A stretch of DNA of 64,000 bases from Aristolochia californica (GCA_029961685.1 JARWKL010000015.1:24335220-24399219), one strand, 5' to 3'. Shown: positions 11,201 to 22,604, numbered from the stretch's first letter. Made by a program: numbers and translations. Notes: generated by a model not told the origin, from the letters alone.

Positions 11201-14200
11201 ACTAGTAGCGAAGGGGTATACGCAGACTTTTGGAGTTGATGTCTTTGAGACATTCTCTCCTGTGATCCGACTTACTTCGATATTTATCTTAAGATTTGTG
11301 GTTGCTAATAAGGGTTGGCTTCTCTTTCAACTCGATATGAATAATGTCTTTCTATATGGTGATCTACATGAGGAAGTGTATACGGAGTAACCTCTTGGGT
11401 ATGTTGCTCAGGGGAAGATAGGAAAGGTGTGTAAGATGCAAAAAGCTATTTATGGACTTAAACAAAGTCCACGGGCTTGGTTTTAAAAGTTTAGTGATGT
11501 GATACTATAGTTTGGGTTCTATAGGAGCCATTATGATCATTTTATGTTCCTAATTAAAAGGAAGAATGATATGGTGGTTTTGGTTGTTTATGTAGATGAC
11601 ATTATGTTATCTGGTGATGATCTTGATGGTAATACAGAAGTTAAACAATATCTGGCCACACATTTTCAGACAAAGGATTCGGGGCTCTCTCAAGTAATTC
11701 TTTGGCATCAAAATCACTCGTTGCAAGTGAGATATTTTCTTTCTCAGAAAAATATATATTGGATATGTTCCAGGAGTGGTTTATTAGGTGCTAAACCCAT
11801 AGACAACCCCATGGAAGTTAATCATAATCTACATAACACACAGGGTCCTACACTCAAGGATAAAACTCAATACCGATGGTTCGTAGGTAAATTGATCTAT
11901 GCTACAGTTACCAGGCCGAATATCTCATTTGTTGTGGGAGTGGTGAGCCAGTTCATGGAAAATCCTCAGAAGTCCATATAGAAGTTGTTCAAAGGATTTT
12001 GAAGTACTTGAAGGGTGCACCTCGAAAGGGTCTTTTATATACTCAGAATGAGAAAGTTAATGTACTGGGGTAGCCTGATGCCGATTATGTAGGGTGTAAG
12101 ATGGATAGACATTCTACGTTAGGCTAGGTAACCTGGACAAGTAAAAAACAGACAGTTGTGGCTAGGTCTAGTACAGAGGCCGAGTATCGAGCAATGACTC
12201 ATACAGTTAGTGAGCTTATGTGGATTAAGTTTGTGCTTCTTGAGTAGGGAGCGTCCCTGCAATCTCGGATTGTGAGGTATCTGCTCCCTCTTCCTTTGTA
12301 AATTTTATTGTTTATAAATACATCTTTATCAAAAAAGAAAAAAAGTTTGTGCTTCTCAAGTTTGGTTTTAAGTCACCTTACCCTATGGTTAAGAATTGTA
12401 ATAACCAAGCAACCATTTTTATTGCCAGGAACCCTATATTCCATGAGAGAATGAAACATATAGAGGTTGACTACCACTTCATTAGAGATGTAATTATGTA
12501 GGGGAAAGTGGAGGTGGTAACTCCTTATGTAAAGTCTTCAGACTAGTTGGGAGATATATTTACCAAGTCTATGGGAAGACGTGAACATGTATCCATTAGT
12601 AACAAGCTGAGATTGTTTGATATCTACTCTCCAGTTTGAGGGGGCGTGTTAAAATACAAGTCCAGGGGTATTTTAGTCATTTCCCATATTTTCCACATTA
12701 CATTTTTCTCTTATAATATAGCTATTAAATAGAGAACATCTTATTCTATCTCTAGTTAGATTTTCATTCAATTTAGACATGTATTTTACAAGATGAAATT
12801 TTGAGTATTGAGGGGCATTTTTATCGTTTTGTAAATTTTCACTTAAACCCTGATTATAAAGAAACTGGAAGAGCCTTTCTGGCTCGGATTCCAAGGCAGC
12901 AAAGTTAGTCCTCTTCCAGAACTCTTTTTTTTCTTCTATTTTTTCCCCAAAGCACATATTTTGCAATATTATTTCAACTTAATTTAGTTTTTTGTATTTG
13001 ATAAGAAAGTATTTCTCGTAGAAAGTATATTTCTAGAGTTTACAGGTTTCAAGAACAAGATTGTGATTTTGCACATTATTTATGTTATATATAGGGGAGA
13101 GGGATTCTAAAACCTAATTCTCCCTCACATTTTTATTCTACAAATTTTATAGGTGTATTTTTACTCTAAAAGAATATAAAAGAGGCTAAGGCCAACCTAA
13201 TGCTCCCTCTTTGTAATTTCTGTATTTTCTTGTTTATATATATACATCTTTTTCAAAAAAAAAAAAAAAGGGCCAACCCCTGATCACATTGTCGCTATTC
13301 TCAAAAAAGGAGGGATCAAGATTTCTTGTTGGCAAAGTCCACCAAAAGAAATTATCAAACACAGACTTAAACTCTTACTATCACATAAATTGGCTAAACC
13401 TTCACAAAGCCTTTCCTAACAACAGCATGCGTACGTCGCCTACCTAGAAGCCCTAAGAAGATACATTCATTAAAACACCATGAAAATGGCTTGACAATAT
13501 TGGTCATTGTCCTTCATATCATTGTTAATTGTTTTTGCTTCACCCATTGAGGGTTTTCCACTTGTATCCTTCTGCTCTAACTAAAATTTCTCATAGTTTT
13601 AAAAAAAAAAAAAAAAAGGAAAAGAAACATTGGTCAATTTCATAGCTAGGAGCGCCAATATATCATCACCACAACCTTACGTATTTCCCAACAAAGGCAG
13701 CCTAATATTCTAAAGAACACCATAAATAAGAAGCACCATAAAAAGTTTTCTAGTTTTCACATGGAAACTAAAAAAGGTACAAGCAAAGTTTTGAGGGACT
13801 ACCAGTCTCACATCTCTGCTTGCAATATCTGTACTTTGCTCCTGTTGAAAGCCTGAGTTGTAAGTAGACAAAGATATAGACAGAAAACTAAAAACTATAA
13901 TAAATTGTGTCCTTACCGAATCAAAGAACATCTGGTGGACCTTCTTGAGGACCTTAAGAACTGTTGCAAGTGCACCATCAGACTCGCTTTCATCTTGCTT
14001 CAACTCAGACAATGAAGGTCCAATTAAGCCAAATTGGTGAAAACTTGAAGCAAAATAGTGATATCTGTCCATTGGAATCAAGTTTTCCTTGTGCTTTTGC
14101 CATACCTATAGCAGTAATAAATGCAACTTATAATAGAATAAAATATATAAAAAAAAAAACTTCATGAGCAATTTTCTGATTAAGTGAAATTAATCAGATG

Positions 14201-17200
14201 ATAAAGGAATAAGGCAAAAAGAAAAATTATGGCTCTTTGTCAGAAGATCCTGTTAGACAGTCAGATGGCAATATCCGCATGTCTCACAAAATTTTAAAAG
14301 TTTACTTTTCATGATAGCAAACTAAGCAATAATTTTATTGTTCTAGATGGAACAAACAACAGAGATCATAAAAATAAACGATGGACTACAACACACAGAA
14401 GATGATCAAAATAATACTTTTTGCCAAATGCAAGCTTCAAAGTAAACTAAATCCAAAGGAGAGCATAAGTCAGGCCAATTTCCAGGAAAGGACTAAAAAT
14501 TTAAAAGTTTCTATTTATATAAGGGCTTGTTTTTCTGTTTAAAGAGATTCCAGAAGAAACATGAAATAATTGAATAGGATGTCAAATTTGGATTACTAGA
14601 AAGTTCATTCCCAAATCATTCATCTAATCAACAAGTAAACATTGATTTCTTAAAATCCCAATTTGTTAATGGTGACAAAATTTCATTAGTGTGGGAGAAC
14701 AAATGCCATGGCAAGATTTTTATTTTTTTTACAGTGGTTTCTTAAAATACCAATTGTCCTGACAGCCAGGTCAACAGAATCATCCATTTTGTTATGGCAA
14801 CCACCATACAGAGCCTAAGCAAAAATTATCTGATCCTTCCTAAGTCTGTAAAAATTAAGAATTTGAGACGATATGAATTTGAGTTAGTAAGCAAGGTAAC
14901 ACAGTCCTTGGTGGAAGCATTTCCATAATTGGAACTTCACTCAGCTCTAAACAACAACGAATGAGTATGCAATAAAGGTGCAGTACCACCATCATCATAT
15001 TCTTATGTCAACTATCTTTGGGTAGAACCACCCTCCATTCTGCTCAATCCTTGGCTAATTCACATACTGATCTACCTTCCTCAATTATAAAACATCACTG
15101 AACTAACCTTCTTCATATTTTTCCTCATCCCTTATGTCCACATCAATCGAGACATTTCCCCTTTTCATGCAAAAAAATGTATATGCTCATTACTACTTTA
15201 AATGGTCTGGTTTTTTATCCCCTCCAGGGCCCTCTTCTTAAAGATTTCTCCTTTCTCACTTGTTTCAAGAATCTTTATACAGTCTGATAAAGAGGATGTT
15301 AAAAAACGCACAAGATTAAAAAAGAAAATTAGAACAAAAGAAAGATAAGTGGAATGGAGTGAATGGGAAGGGAATTCATTAGCTACAAAATCTTCAATTA
15401 ATTTCTTCTATTTTTAACTCCACATTGAAATGCATAATGTCAGGAAGAGAACCAGGTTGTCAAATTCCACAAATTTGCAGTGTTGCACCCCTAAAGAAAT
15501 CCTGAAGACAGTACCTGATGCACACAAGATTCTCCATCAAGTGATACTACACATTATTAACCACTAAAATCAGCAGTGTGGACCCTAATAAACTTGGTTG
15601 TAGGCACATAACTTAGAAGACAGCTAAGACATGCTTAGTCGAGTAGAGTTACAGCAAATGATATTAAAAAATAACAGATAGAAGGTTTTACCGGCAATCA
15701 TACTTACCATCTCTGTGTCATCAAGGATCACCATAGCATTCTCAGCCCCCAAAACAACGTCAAGACCTTTTTGATGTTTCTGGGTACAATCAGCTTGTGA
15801 AATCACACGAGAACCACCAAAGTACACTCTCTCAGGATCCAGCAGCTTTGCTATTTCAAGAGCATAGGAATTCTCTGCCATTGTGTACACATACATCTCA
15901 AACAATTCACTTGCTTCTTTCAGGAAAGTGTGCACAAATGGCCTCAATTTTGTCAACATGTGCATCCTTTCCAATTTGTGCAGGCCCACACTCAAATCAC
16001 CTATCAAATTTGGCATATCACAATCATTAAGAAGAAAATATCATAAGAAATGAAAGCAACTTCCTGAACATGAACAATATCTACTAGTGTGTGTGTGGCA
16101 TGGAGCAAACAAGTAACACAGTGATTTTATTGGCTACCTAGAGTCATTCTAAGTGTGGAATGAGATAAAACATCATTGAACTAGTCCGCAAGCGGCCCTG
16201 TTAAAGAAGTCAGATGACTGTCTTTTCACGTTTTGTTTAAATTTAATTAGCAGAAATGGATGGATATAATGAAAATTTATAACCATAATGCGTGCAAATA
16301 TCGATATTACAAGGGGTGTCTATTTCCGAAATTTCCCACATTAAGCATAATTAATTTTTATCCAAAAATGATAAAATATGAAATTTTTAAGAAGCATCAC
16401 TAGTTCACTGTTTTAACATCACATATTGAAGCTCAGTGGTTATAGCAAAGCTCCCTTTAGGAACATTAATATATAGAAAGACAGCTTAGAAAGGGGAAGC
16501 AAAGACACATGCACAACTATTCTGAAAGTACACTGATAACCCAATTTTTTTCTCTAAAAATGTGCTGAAACCATGAATGAAACCCCCAATTCACTGCCTA
16601 CAACATATCTGGAGAAACAAGAGAGGTCCTCCTAAAACTCTAGAAGAGACATTCCTTAACTACAATAATCAGGAATATTAGATTGAAAGTCCCAGTGCAA
16701 CTGACCATAAGTTTTTTTTTTTTTTTTTTTGATAAAGATGTATTTATATAAACAAGAGAAAACTGACCATAAGTTTTAGAAGTACAGTATCACAACAGGG
16801 AGGAAATTTACTAAGAGAAACATAGAGTAACTATATGTTTTTTCAACCTTGCTTTAAATACTCCTCCCTTGAAGAAACATCGATAAGCCTGGTGGAATTC
16901 AGCAGTGTATGGTCCAAGTCTAAAATCAAGCGAAGCTTTCGTTCACGTAACAAGATCTTCGAATCTTTAACTCGAAGTCGAGCTATTTCTTCACTGCCAA
17001 GCCTTAAATGCTGAAATACAGTGTGATTTCAAACATCTTACTCAGATTAGATCAACCTAAATAAAACGATAAAAAAAAAAATTAAAAGATGTAAGTAGCT
17101 GGGCTTTCTACCTTATGAATGTATCCAAATGCAATTCCAGAATCATCATCTATCACTTGCCCACACGCCATACACATGCCTCCAAACATACCAGGATGAG

Positions 17201-18206
17201 GACACATTTTATTACTGACAGAAGCTTTGAGTGCATCTGCATATAAAATTATCTTAGCTCAACATTTGTGTACATGGTACTATTCCATGGAAGGCGCTTT
17301 TCACATGCACTCTAGGGACAGATAATAATACCCTTTTCCTTTGTTTCTGGAAGTGATTGCTTAGATTCCACAATGGCTTCTGGTTCACCCACTCTACGCC
17401 TCTTAAACCTGCAATTCAAGTCAAAAGTAAAACATTTAAAGCCAACCATTTTGAGATAGACCAAAGACACATAAAAACAATGGAATCCAATCACATCAAC
17501 ATGACATGCCACATCATTGGATGAGATATCTAAATCCAAGACAAGAGGAACCTACTCGACACCATCACCTCTTCCAATAACTCTCTAGAAATTCAGCTCT
17601 GAAAATCCACTAGGTTGATAAATTTGTTTTGTAACAATTAAAAAAAAAATGAAGCTCCCTCTTTTTCATCCATAAAATACTCCTCTTTTCCATGCCACAT
17701 CATTGATGGAGAAGATGCCGACACAACAAACTCACAGAAAACTCCAATAAATTGGAAAACGAAATAAATTAAAGATTCCACCAAACCCCCTCACACAAAA
17801 TTTCAACTTTAGATTTCAATGTCATTGAGTTAAAAGAAATAGAGCAAACAAAATTTTTCAGTAAAGATAGTTTAAGATAGGTTACAGAGAAATAGAGATA
17901 GAGAGGGAAAGAAAGAGCTTGAATTCCTTAATCAGTAAATCAAATGATCATAGCAAGTTCTAAGCATTTCTAACATCTATCTCACAGAAAATAAAAAGGT
18001 TCATAAATCATAAGTATGCTATCAAACATGCATGTCCCATACCTGTCTTGCTCAAGATCATCAGCAGCAGCAGCAGCAGCAGCATCAAAAATATCTTCAG
18101 CTAGATCTGGGGACTCCTCTGAAGAAGTTGATGCCAGCTCAGCATCAAGAATAGCAGCAAAGTCATCACTGCTTGAAGACAATGGTGAATCCGCCGCCAA
18201 ATTCAT
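5250..18206 (-). CDS. CPL4: RNA polymerase II CTD phosphatase-like 4 (FCP1 type), 8 exons
   Basis: This gene encodes a 454-residue nuclear phosphatase that removes phosphate from the RNA polymerase II C-terminal domain. Exons: 18206-18043, 17408-17332, 17236-17112, 17010-16848, 16000-15708, 14105-13917, 13841-13803 and 5564-5250. All introns are GT..AG and all phases join; total CDS is 1365 nt with the stop. An in-frame TAA lies two codons before the ATG. The acidic/Ser N-terminus (MNLAADSPLSSSSDDFAAIL) and KRRR match CPL4. A Cys/His cluster follows (C92, H94, C102, C105). The catalytic FCP motif is DLDHT at 153-157, with TKLRPFVH after it and the second acidic motif ILDDTE at 268-273. A BRCT domain fills about 355-454 (KGCKLVFSHVFP, VTHVVSLHPGTEKARW). 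Length matches Arabidopsis CPL4 (about 440). Intron 7 is 8238 bp and full of retroelements in the opposite orientation. Confidence 0.94.
5943..6145 (+). repeat. 5' LTR of the outer element in CPL4 intron 7
   Basis: It begins TGTTACAAGTAATTATTTC, contains TATAAATAGAGG, and ends ACAAATTTCACA directly before the primer-binding site TGGTATCAAACC. It aligns along its length with the split copy at 7838-7851 plus 12971-13151. Confidence 0.7.
7852..8171 (+). repeat. 5' LTR of Copia-1
   Basis: It matches 12647-12965 along its whole length with scattered substitutions. It starts TGTTAAAATACAAG. Its end has decayed from the CA seen in the 3' copy (TTTTGCA) to TTTTTTA. Confidence 0.9.
8687..12639 (+). 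pseudogene. Broken gag-pol of Copia-1
   Basis: Domains appear in Copia order, in several frames. GAG starts at an ATG at 8687 (MAYSSTRVAVQ) and soon meets a TAG; its UBN2-like part continues to about 9200. The protease signature WIIDSG is near 9417-9435 and GAG-pre-integrase, YLWHLRLGHPSL, near 9800. Integrase follows (FIDNFSRVTWVYLL and LRTDNG), with the C-terminal KCVFLGYSRRQKGYKCYDP at about 10530. Reverse transcriptase has YVDDIMLSGDD near 11590, and RNase H has SKKQTVVARSSTEAEYRAM near 12150. A TGA at 12637-12639 ends the frame just before the polypurine tract. Stops and frameshifts occur throughout, so no active protein can be made. Confidence 0.9.
12245..12342 (+). mobile_element. Short 5'-truncated retroposon inside Copia-1 RNase H
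   Basis: A 98-bp insert ends in TTTATCAAAAAAGAAAAAA. It is flanked by an 18-nt direct repeat starting AAGTTTGTGCTTCT (12227-12244 and 12343-12360; 16 of 18 match). The Copia RNase H frame resumes after the second repeat. Its tail (CTCTT..TTTGTAAATTT..TTGTTTATAAATACATCTTTATC plus A-run) recurs at 13198-13270 and, inverted, at 16712-16760. This is the signature of target-primed insertion by a LINE or SINE. Confidence 0.78.
12647..12965 (+). repeat. 3' LTR of Copia-1
   Basis: It starts TGTTAAAATACAAG after the purine tract and ends TTTTGCA. The target duplication ATATT follows immediately. It sits inside the 3' LTR of the older outer element. Confidence 0.9.
13198..13270 (+). mobile_element. 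Truncated poly-A retroposon tail in CPL4 intron 7
   Basis: This is a second copy of the tail family: CTCCCTCTTTGTAATTTC, then TTGTTTATATATATACATC, then an A-run. Short duplications GGCCAACC flank it (13190-13197 and 13271-13278). It lies about 50 bp beyond the outer LTR element. Confidence 0.65.
13271..13802. other. Remainder of CPL4 intron 7 before exon 7
   Basis: This is non-coding intron sequence. A long A-run at about 13598-13618 ends a stretch flanked by possible short repeats (ATTGGTCA near 13500 and 13630). It may be a further poly-A retroposon but is not called. Confidence 0.4.
16712..16760 (-). mobile_element. Very short retroposon tail in CPL4 intron 4
   Basis: A 49-bp insert, read on the minus strand, ends in CATCTTTATC plus a run of A. 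It is flanked by a perfect 13-bp direct repeat AACTGACCATAAG (16699-16711 and 16761-16773). The sequence before the tail matches the copies at 12245 and 13198. It lies between exons 4 and 5 of CPL4 and is sense to the gene. Confidence 0.78.
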
Positions 18207-18608
18207 GATTTATATACCATATTGCACCCAGTTCTCAAAGCTTAGGGCTCTCCCTCTCCCTCTCCCTTTATTCTTTTTGGTTCCAGTTAATAAAATTTAA
18301 CTTATTCCAAGAAATAAACTGCAAGAAAGAAACTAATGAATAAAGTTCTGCTAAGCAGGAGTTTTAGAGAAAATAGACCATGCTAAAATTAATGGTACTA
18401 TTATTTAATTTTAGCTTAAGTAAAATAAAATAAAGACATCTAGAAAAGATTATTCATTTTATCCACAACAAAAAACAGATGAGATACGATTATGTAAACA
18501 CTTAAAATCAGTATGTGGGAGTGCAATTGGGTGGGAAGGGATATTCATGAATAGGTAAGTTTTTCCAGAGACTCAGATAGTTGAAAAGGCAAATACTATA
18601 AGACAAGA
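18207..18608 (-). promoter_or_regulatory. CPL4 upstream region
   Basis: This is the sequence directly upstream of the CPL4 ATG on the minus strand. It begins with TATATAAATC, then a run rich in GGGAGA on the gene strand (about 18245-18270). Its main interest is that most of it is repeated, diverged, at 27409-27867. No core promoter element could be fixed. Confidence 0.5.
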
Positions 18609-19036
18609 CGGGGGAGAGGCAACTCCGGTGTCTAGCGAATCATATTCCCTCTGTATTGGACACGGATAAATGCCCAGGGTCAGATTATGCTGACCAAACC
18701 ACGACTTAATTCATAACTAGAAACAGGAAACTTACTGGACTGGATGCCCATTTTCTGCATCTTCCTTTACACCAGCTACATCTAATACTATATCCTAGCA
18801 TATTCAGGGGCAGAGGCAACTCATCTGTCTTAGGGATTATTTTCACCACATTACCATATCCCCCACATTATTTTCCCCCTGTCTTGGAGAGGGACATGCT
18901 CAGGTCAGATGATGATGGTAAACCCACGACTTAATTCATAACTATAAACAGGGAAACTTGCTGGACAGAATGCCCATTTTCTGCATCATCTTTTACATCA
19001 AGTACATCTAATAATATATCCTAGGAAATTCAGGTG
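18609..19036. repeat. Imperfect tandem duplication upstream of CPL4
   Basis: Two units of about 205-225 bp follow one another. Both contain, in order, GAGGCAACTC, then GACTTAATTCATAACTA, ACTGGA or CTGGAC, ATGCCCATTTTCTGCATC and ATATCCTAG. The first unit runs about 18609-18810 and the second about 18811-19036. A single related unit lies at about 27735-27860. Confidence 0.75.
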
Positions 19037-19845
19037 CGACCCGCAGAAAGTAAAAAGAGGGCATTTCTTTTTCGGCCCAAGTTAACCAAAACAACGGACA
19101 ACCACAGCTCTCCCCTCGCCGCTAAGCTTTTCACTTCAGCTAAACCTTTTTTTAGGTAACTAAAGTTTCAAACACTTAACATAACGATATCGTCTTCAGG
19201 AAATGAAGAAATAATTCTGATTTAATAGTCTCCACTTCCTACCTTTACTTTTCATCGTCGTTCGCTGATGGAAAGATGCCGCCGGGGAGGCTGGTCCATC
19301 ACCTTGGATTTCTTTGCTGCAAAGGAAGAGTATAATGAGAGCGACCGAAGGAGGCAGACCGGAAAACGAAGGTGAAGGATGGTTTATGCCCGATTGTGCT
19401 CGTGCCTTGCGGGGACAAAGAATTTTGAATTCCTTTTCCCTTAAGACTCGAACTCTGCTTTGCTCCCCCCCCCTTTTTCTTTCCGGTGTTCCGACTCGGA
19501 CTCGGAAACCGACTGGAGCAGATGAAAACCTGGGTCAGACACTGTGACTCCCGAAGTTGGATCGTCACTCAGAGCAGACTCGGAACAAAACAAAAAAAAG
19601 AGAATTCGTCCAGAATAGAAGGGGCGAGTCGACTTGATTGAGTTCTGGGTCGGCATGTTAGGTCAAAACACCATAGTTTCAACCAGGACTCGGGAACCAA
19701 CTCAGGCACTTGAAAATCAGGCTGGGTCACTAGAGTTAGATCAAGACTCAGGTATACTTTTTAAGGTAGACTTACCTAGTCAAAGTGAAAATGAATTACT
19801 TTTTGTGTTATTGTACTTAACGGAAAGTATAATGGATAGTAATTT
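19037..19845. other. Unassigned region with GC-richer part
   Basis: The short ATG-led frames near 19275-19560 have no recognisable domain. The stretch 19640-19790 contains repeated ACTCGG and GACTCG words. No gene is supported. Confidence 0.4.
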
Positions 19846-21045
19846 TTTTGTTAGTGTATACTGAAAAGTAAAGTGGAAAGTACATAAAAAATTTATTAAT
19901 AAAATAATCTAATAGATTTAACTTTTATAAGATACTTTTTATTTAACTTTTCTATTAATAAGTTAAGATAGATTTTAATATGACAGAATTAATATATTAA
20001 AAAATTAAATTAAATTTATTTATTTAAATATAAATTAAATACTTAAACAATATTTACTTTTTGTAATATCTAAATTCTCACTCTTAAAATATTATTAAAT
20101 ATAATATTAAAATCATAAATTTATGTAAATAAATAAGAGGGTACTTTATTATACAAAATTATTTTTATAGATTTAATGTTATAATATAGTTTTATTTAAC
20201 TAAACCAAAATATATTTCAATTTTTAAAATTAATAAATAATTAAAAATAAATTAAGATTATTTATTCAATTAAATATAAAAGAAATAAATGATTAAACAA
20301 AACCTTACTTTTATAATATCCAAATGTTAATCAAATTATTACTTTACAATATCTAAATTATCACTCATAAAATGGTCATTAATGATCATATTAAAAATAA
20401 ATAATTTATATAAAAACAAAAATATACTTTATTATATAAATTTACTTTAATAGATTTAATTTTTATTTTATATATTTTTATTTGACTAAACTAAAATAAT
20501 TTTTTACTTGTTTAAAATTAATAAATATTTTTAACAAATATATTTATTTAATTAATTATATTTTATTTTATTAAAATATAATGATCAAACAAAATCTTTC
20601 TTTTATAATATCCAAATTCTTAATCAAATTGTTAATTTTTTAATATCTAAATTCTCACTCTTAAATTATAAATAAAATATAATATTTAAATCATGATTTT
20701 ATATAAATAAAAATAGTATTTAATTATATAAAATTAATCTGGTGGTTTTAATTTTAAACTAAGATAAATTCAACTTCTTTAAATTAATAAATAATTAAAT
20801 TTTAAATTTTAATTAAATATATAAAATAAAATACTTAAACAAATGCTTAATTATTATATCCAAATGAAACAGTGAGAGGGCATAATTAGCATAACAAAAT
20901 TGGGAGAGTGAGTGAGCCCAAGAGTGAAAGTGAATTCACTATCCTTAGGAAATGATTTCACTTACACTCGCTACTTACAGTATACACTAATAGGTTTTGG
21001 GTTATTTTCACTTTCAATTTCAGAGTGCACTAACCGGGCCTTAGG
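19846..21045. mobile_element. AT-rich element A with inverted ends
   Basis: The left part has TTAGTGTATACTG at about 19854-19866, and the right part has its exact reverse complement CAGTATACACTAA near 20987-20999. The outer right end reads GTGCACTAACCGGGCC. The body is extremely AT-rich with no coding sequence and contains diverged tandem units. The related ends of element B (21291-22365) suggest one family of non-autonomous TIR elements. The exact ends and target duplication could not be fixed. Confidence 0.45.
20060..20870. repeat. Diverged tandem repeats inside element A
   Basis: Three units of roughly 280-300 bp begin near 20060, 20345 and 20637. Each opens with (A)ATATCTAAATT.TCACTC, followed by an AT-rich body with TTTATTATATAAA and TTTAAAATTAATAAATA. 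Units differ by many substitutions and small indels. Confidence 0.6.
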
Positions 21046-21290
21046 ACGAACTACGGGCACTCGTACAAAATAGAATGTGCAAGTTTAGAATCCATTTATG
21101 ATACACCCCATCCCAAATTTGGCTTGACGGAGTCGAATTATGAATCAGAATATCGTGCTTTCAATGTAATATGCATGATTAGCTACACTTAAAAAGTAGA
21201 TTATTTACGAAAAAAGAAAATGAAAGTGAATTTCAATATGATTTATCCTCCCCAAAGAATATATTTTTTTGGAGTATGCTTTAACATGTT

Positions 21291-22365
21291 CTTTTGGTGT
21301 CTATTAACCTTGTGGAAAGTGCATAAGGAATTCATTAATAAAAATAATTTTAGGATGAGATAGTAAGAAGAATGAGGGTTCTAATGTAATTATTAATTAC
21401 TCTAAGTTACCAAATGATTTTTAAGTTGCGAACATAAATTTTAATTTTTTTAAACAATTAAAAATTTATAAATTTAGGTAATTTAATACATTTGAATTGA
21501 ACATATAACAATTTACATTAACTGTAAATTAATAAAAACAAAAATTAGATCAAAGCAATTTAAATTTTGATATAGTTATGAATTATAATTCCTAGTTCGT
21601 GTATATTCTTAATGAAATTAAACTATGATAAGAAAATATAAAAATTTAAGTGAAATAATTGAATAATTATAAAATAATGTACGTTTAATTTTATAAAATA
21701 ATTGTCAACTAAATAATTTACTTAAAATAAATATATCTACTTCAAATAAGCATATGTGTGTTAGTAAATTAAATAAATTATTAAATTTTTTATTTTACAT
21801 TATTTATATGAAAATAAATTATAATAAATGATTATTGCACGAAAAAATAATTTTAAAATAAATGGTAATAAAAAATATTATACAAATTTTAAACAAATAA
21901 TTTAAAGGAAAAAAAAAAGAATACTCTCCTCATGTATCAATAGGAGGCCTTTTTCTATCAACCAGACAAGTTTTGGGAAGGGGGCGAAAGGGGGCCCCCC
22001 CCCTCCCATTATAGCTCTTGTCATCAAAATGGGAGGCCAGTGGTGTAAGAGAGAGGGCCTCCCTTATCCTTGTTCTTCACCATTCTCTATGAACAATAGG
22101 AGAGGAGGGACTTCTATGCCCCCCTTCATATTAGTTACTTACAATTAGAAGAACGAAGATGAGGAATGAATTCAGACAAATATATTAAAGGAAAGTGAAT
22201 TTCCAGTATGAGAGGTGGAATTCACATTCTATTGTTTTATGAAAACTTCATATTCTCTAGATAATGTGAATTGTAGGCCAACATTTCACATCCATTAATG
22301 CACTTTTAATCACTTGATGCAATTCACATTACACTTCAATTTTCCAAGTGCACTAGCAAAACCTT
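21291..22365. mobile_element. AT-rich element B, related to element A
   Basis: Its left end (TTAACCTTGTGGAAAGTGC followed by ATTCATTAATAAAAATAA) resembles the left arm of element A. Its right end, CAATTTTCCAAGTGCACTAGC, resembles the right end of A. A C/G-rich patch near 21980-22010 interrupts the AT-rich body. There is no coding sequence. It sits in the same orientation about 250 bp from A. Confidence 0.4.
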
Positions 22366-22602
22366 ACATAGACTAGAGTTTTAATTAAAAAGTGAGTGAC
22401 CTTAAAAAATAAGACACTCAGTTGTCATAAATGAGATATGTTTGAGGTCAATGGTCCCATTTATAGAACAAATAAGAGTCATTTTGATAGAACCCTCTTG
22501 AAAATATCCTATCTCTTTTCTTGAAAGTGCAAGAAAGAGTTGGGAGAGAGATGGAAAAAGGGAAGAAGAACTAAGAGAAAGAGGTTAAGAAGGCTAGAAT
22601 AA

Positions 22603-22604
<2 letters not shown>

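Larger units (their letters stand above)
7852..12965 (+). mobile_element. Copia-1: full-length, inactive Ty1/Copia retrotransposon
   Basis: This is a structurally complete element of 5114 bp in CPL4 intron 7, antisense to the gene. The 5' LTR is 7852-8171 and the 3' LTR 12647-12965 (320 and 319 bp, both starting TGTTAAAATACAAG). A decayed tRNA-Met-type primer-binding site, AGTATCAGAACA, follows the 5' LTR. The polypurine tract TTTGAGGGGGCG abuts the 3' LTR. Both flanks carry the target duplication ATATT (7847-7851 and 12966-12970). The LTRs differ at many positions and the coding region is full of stops, so the insertion is old. Confidence 0.93.
5943..13151 (+). mobile_element. Old non-autonomous LTR element, interrupted by Copia-1
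   Basis: A 5' LTR of about 203 bp (5943-6145) has a TATA-like TATAAATAGAGG and ends CACA. A primer-binding site, TGGTATCAAACCAGG, starts at 6146. The matching 3' LTR is in two pieces, 7838-7851 and about 12971-13151, separated exactly by Copia-1 and its target duplication. The purine-rich AGCTAGAGGAGCA at 7825-7837 fits a polypurine tract. The internal region 6146-7837 (1.7 kb) has no retroelement coding sequence, so the element was non-autonomous or gutted. Flanks TGTGT (5938-5942) and GGTGT (13152-13156) agree at 4 of 5 bases and may be the target duplication. The two LTRs are clearly homologous but diverged. Confidence 0.72.

Noticed and set aside
13500..13635. Possible fourth poly-A retroposon in CPL4 intron 7
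   Set aside because: There is an A-run and a short ATTGGTCA repeat, but the tail sequence differs from the other three and the repeat is only 8 bp.
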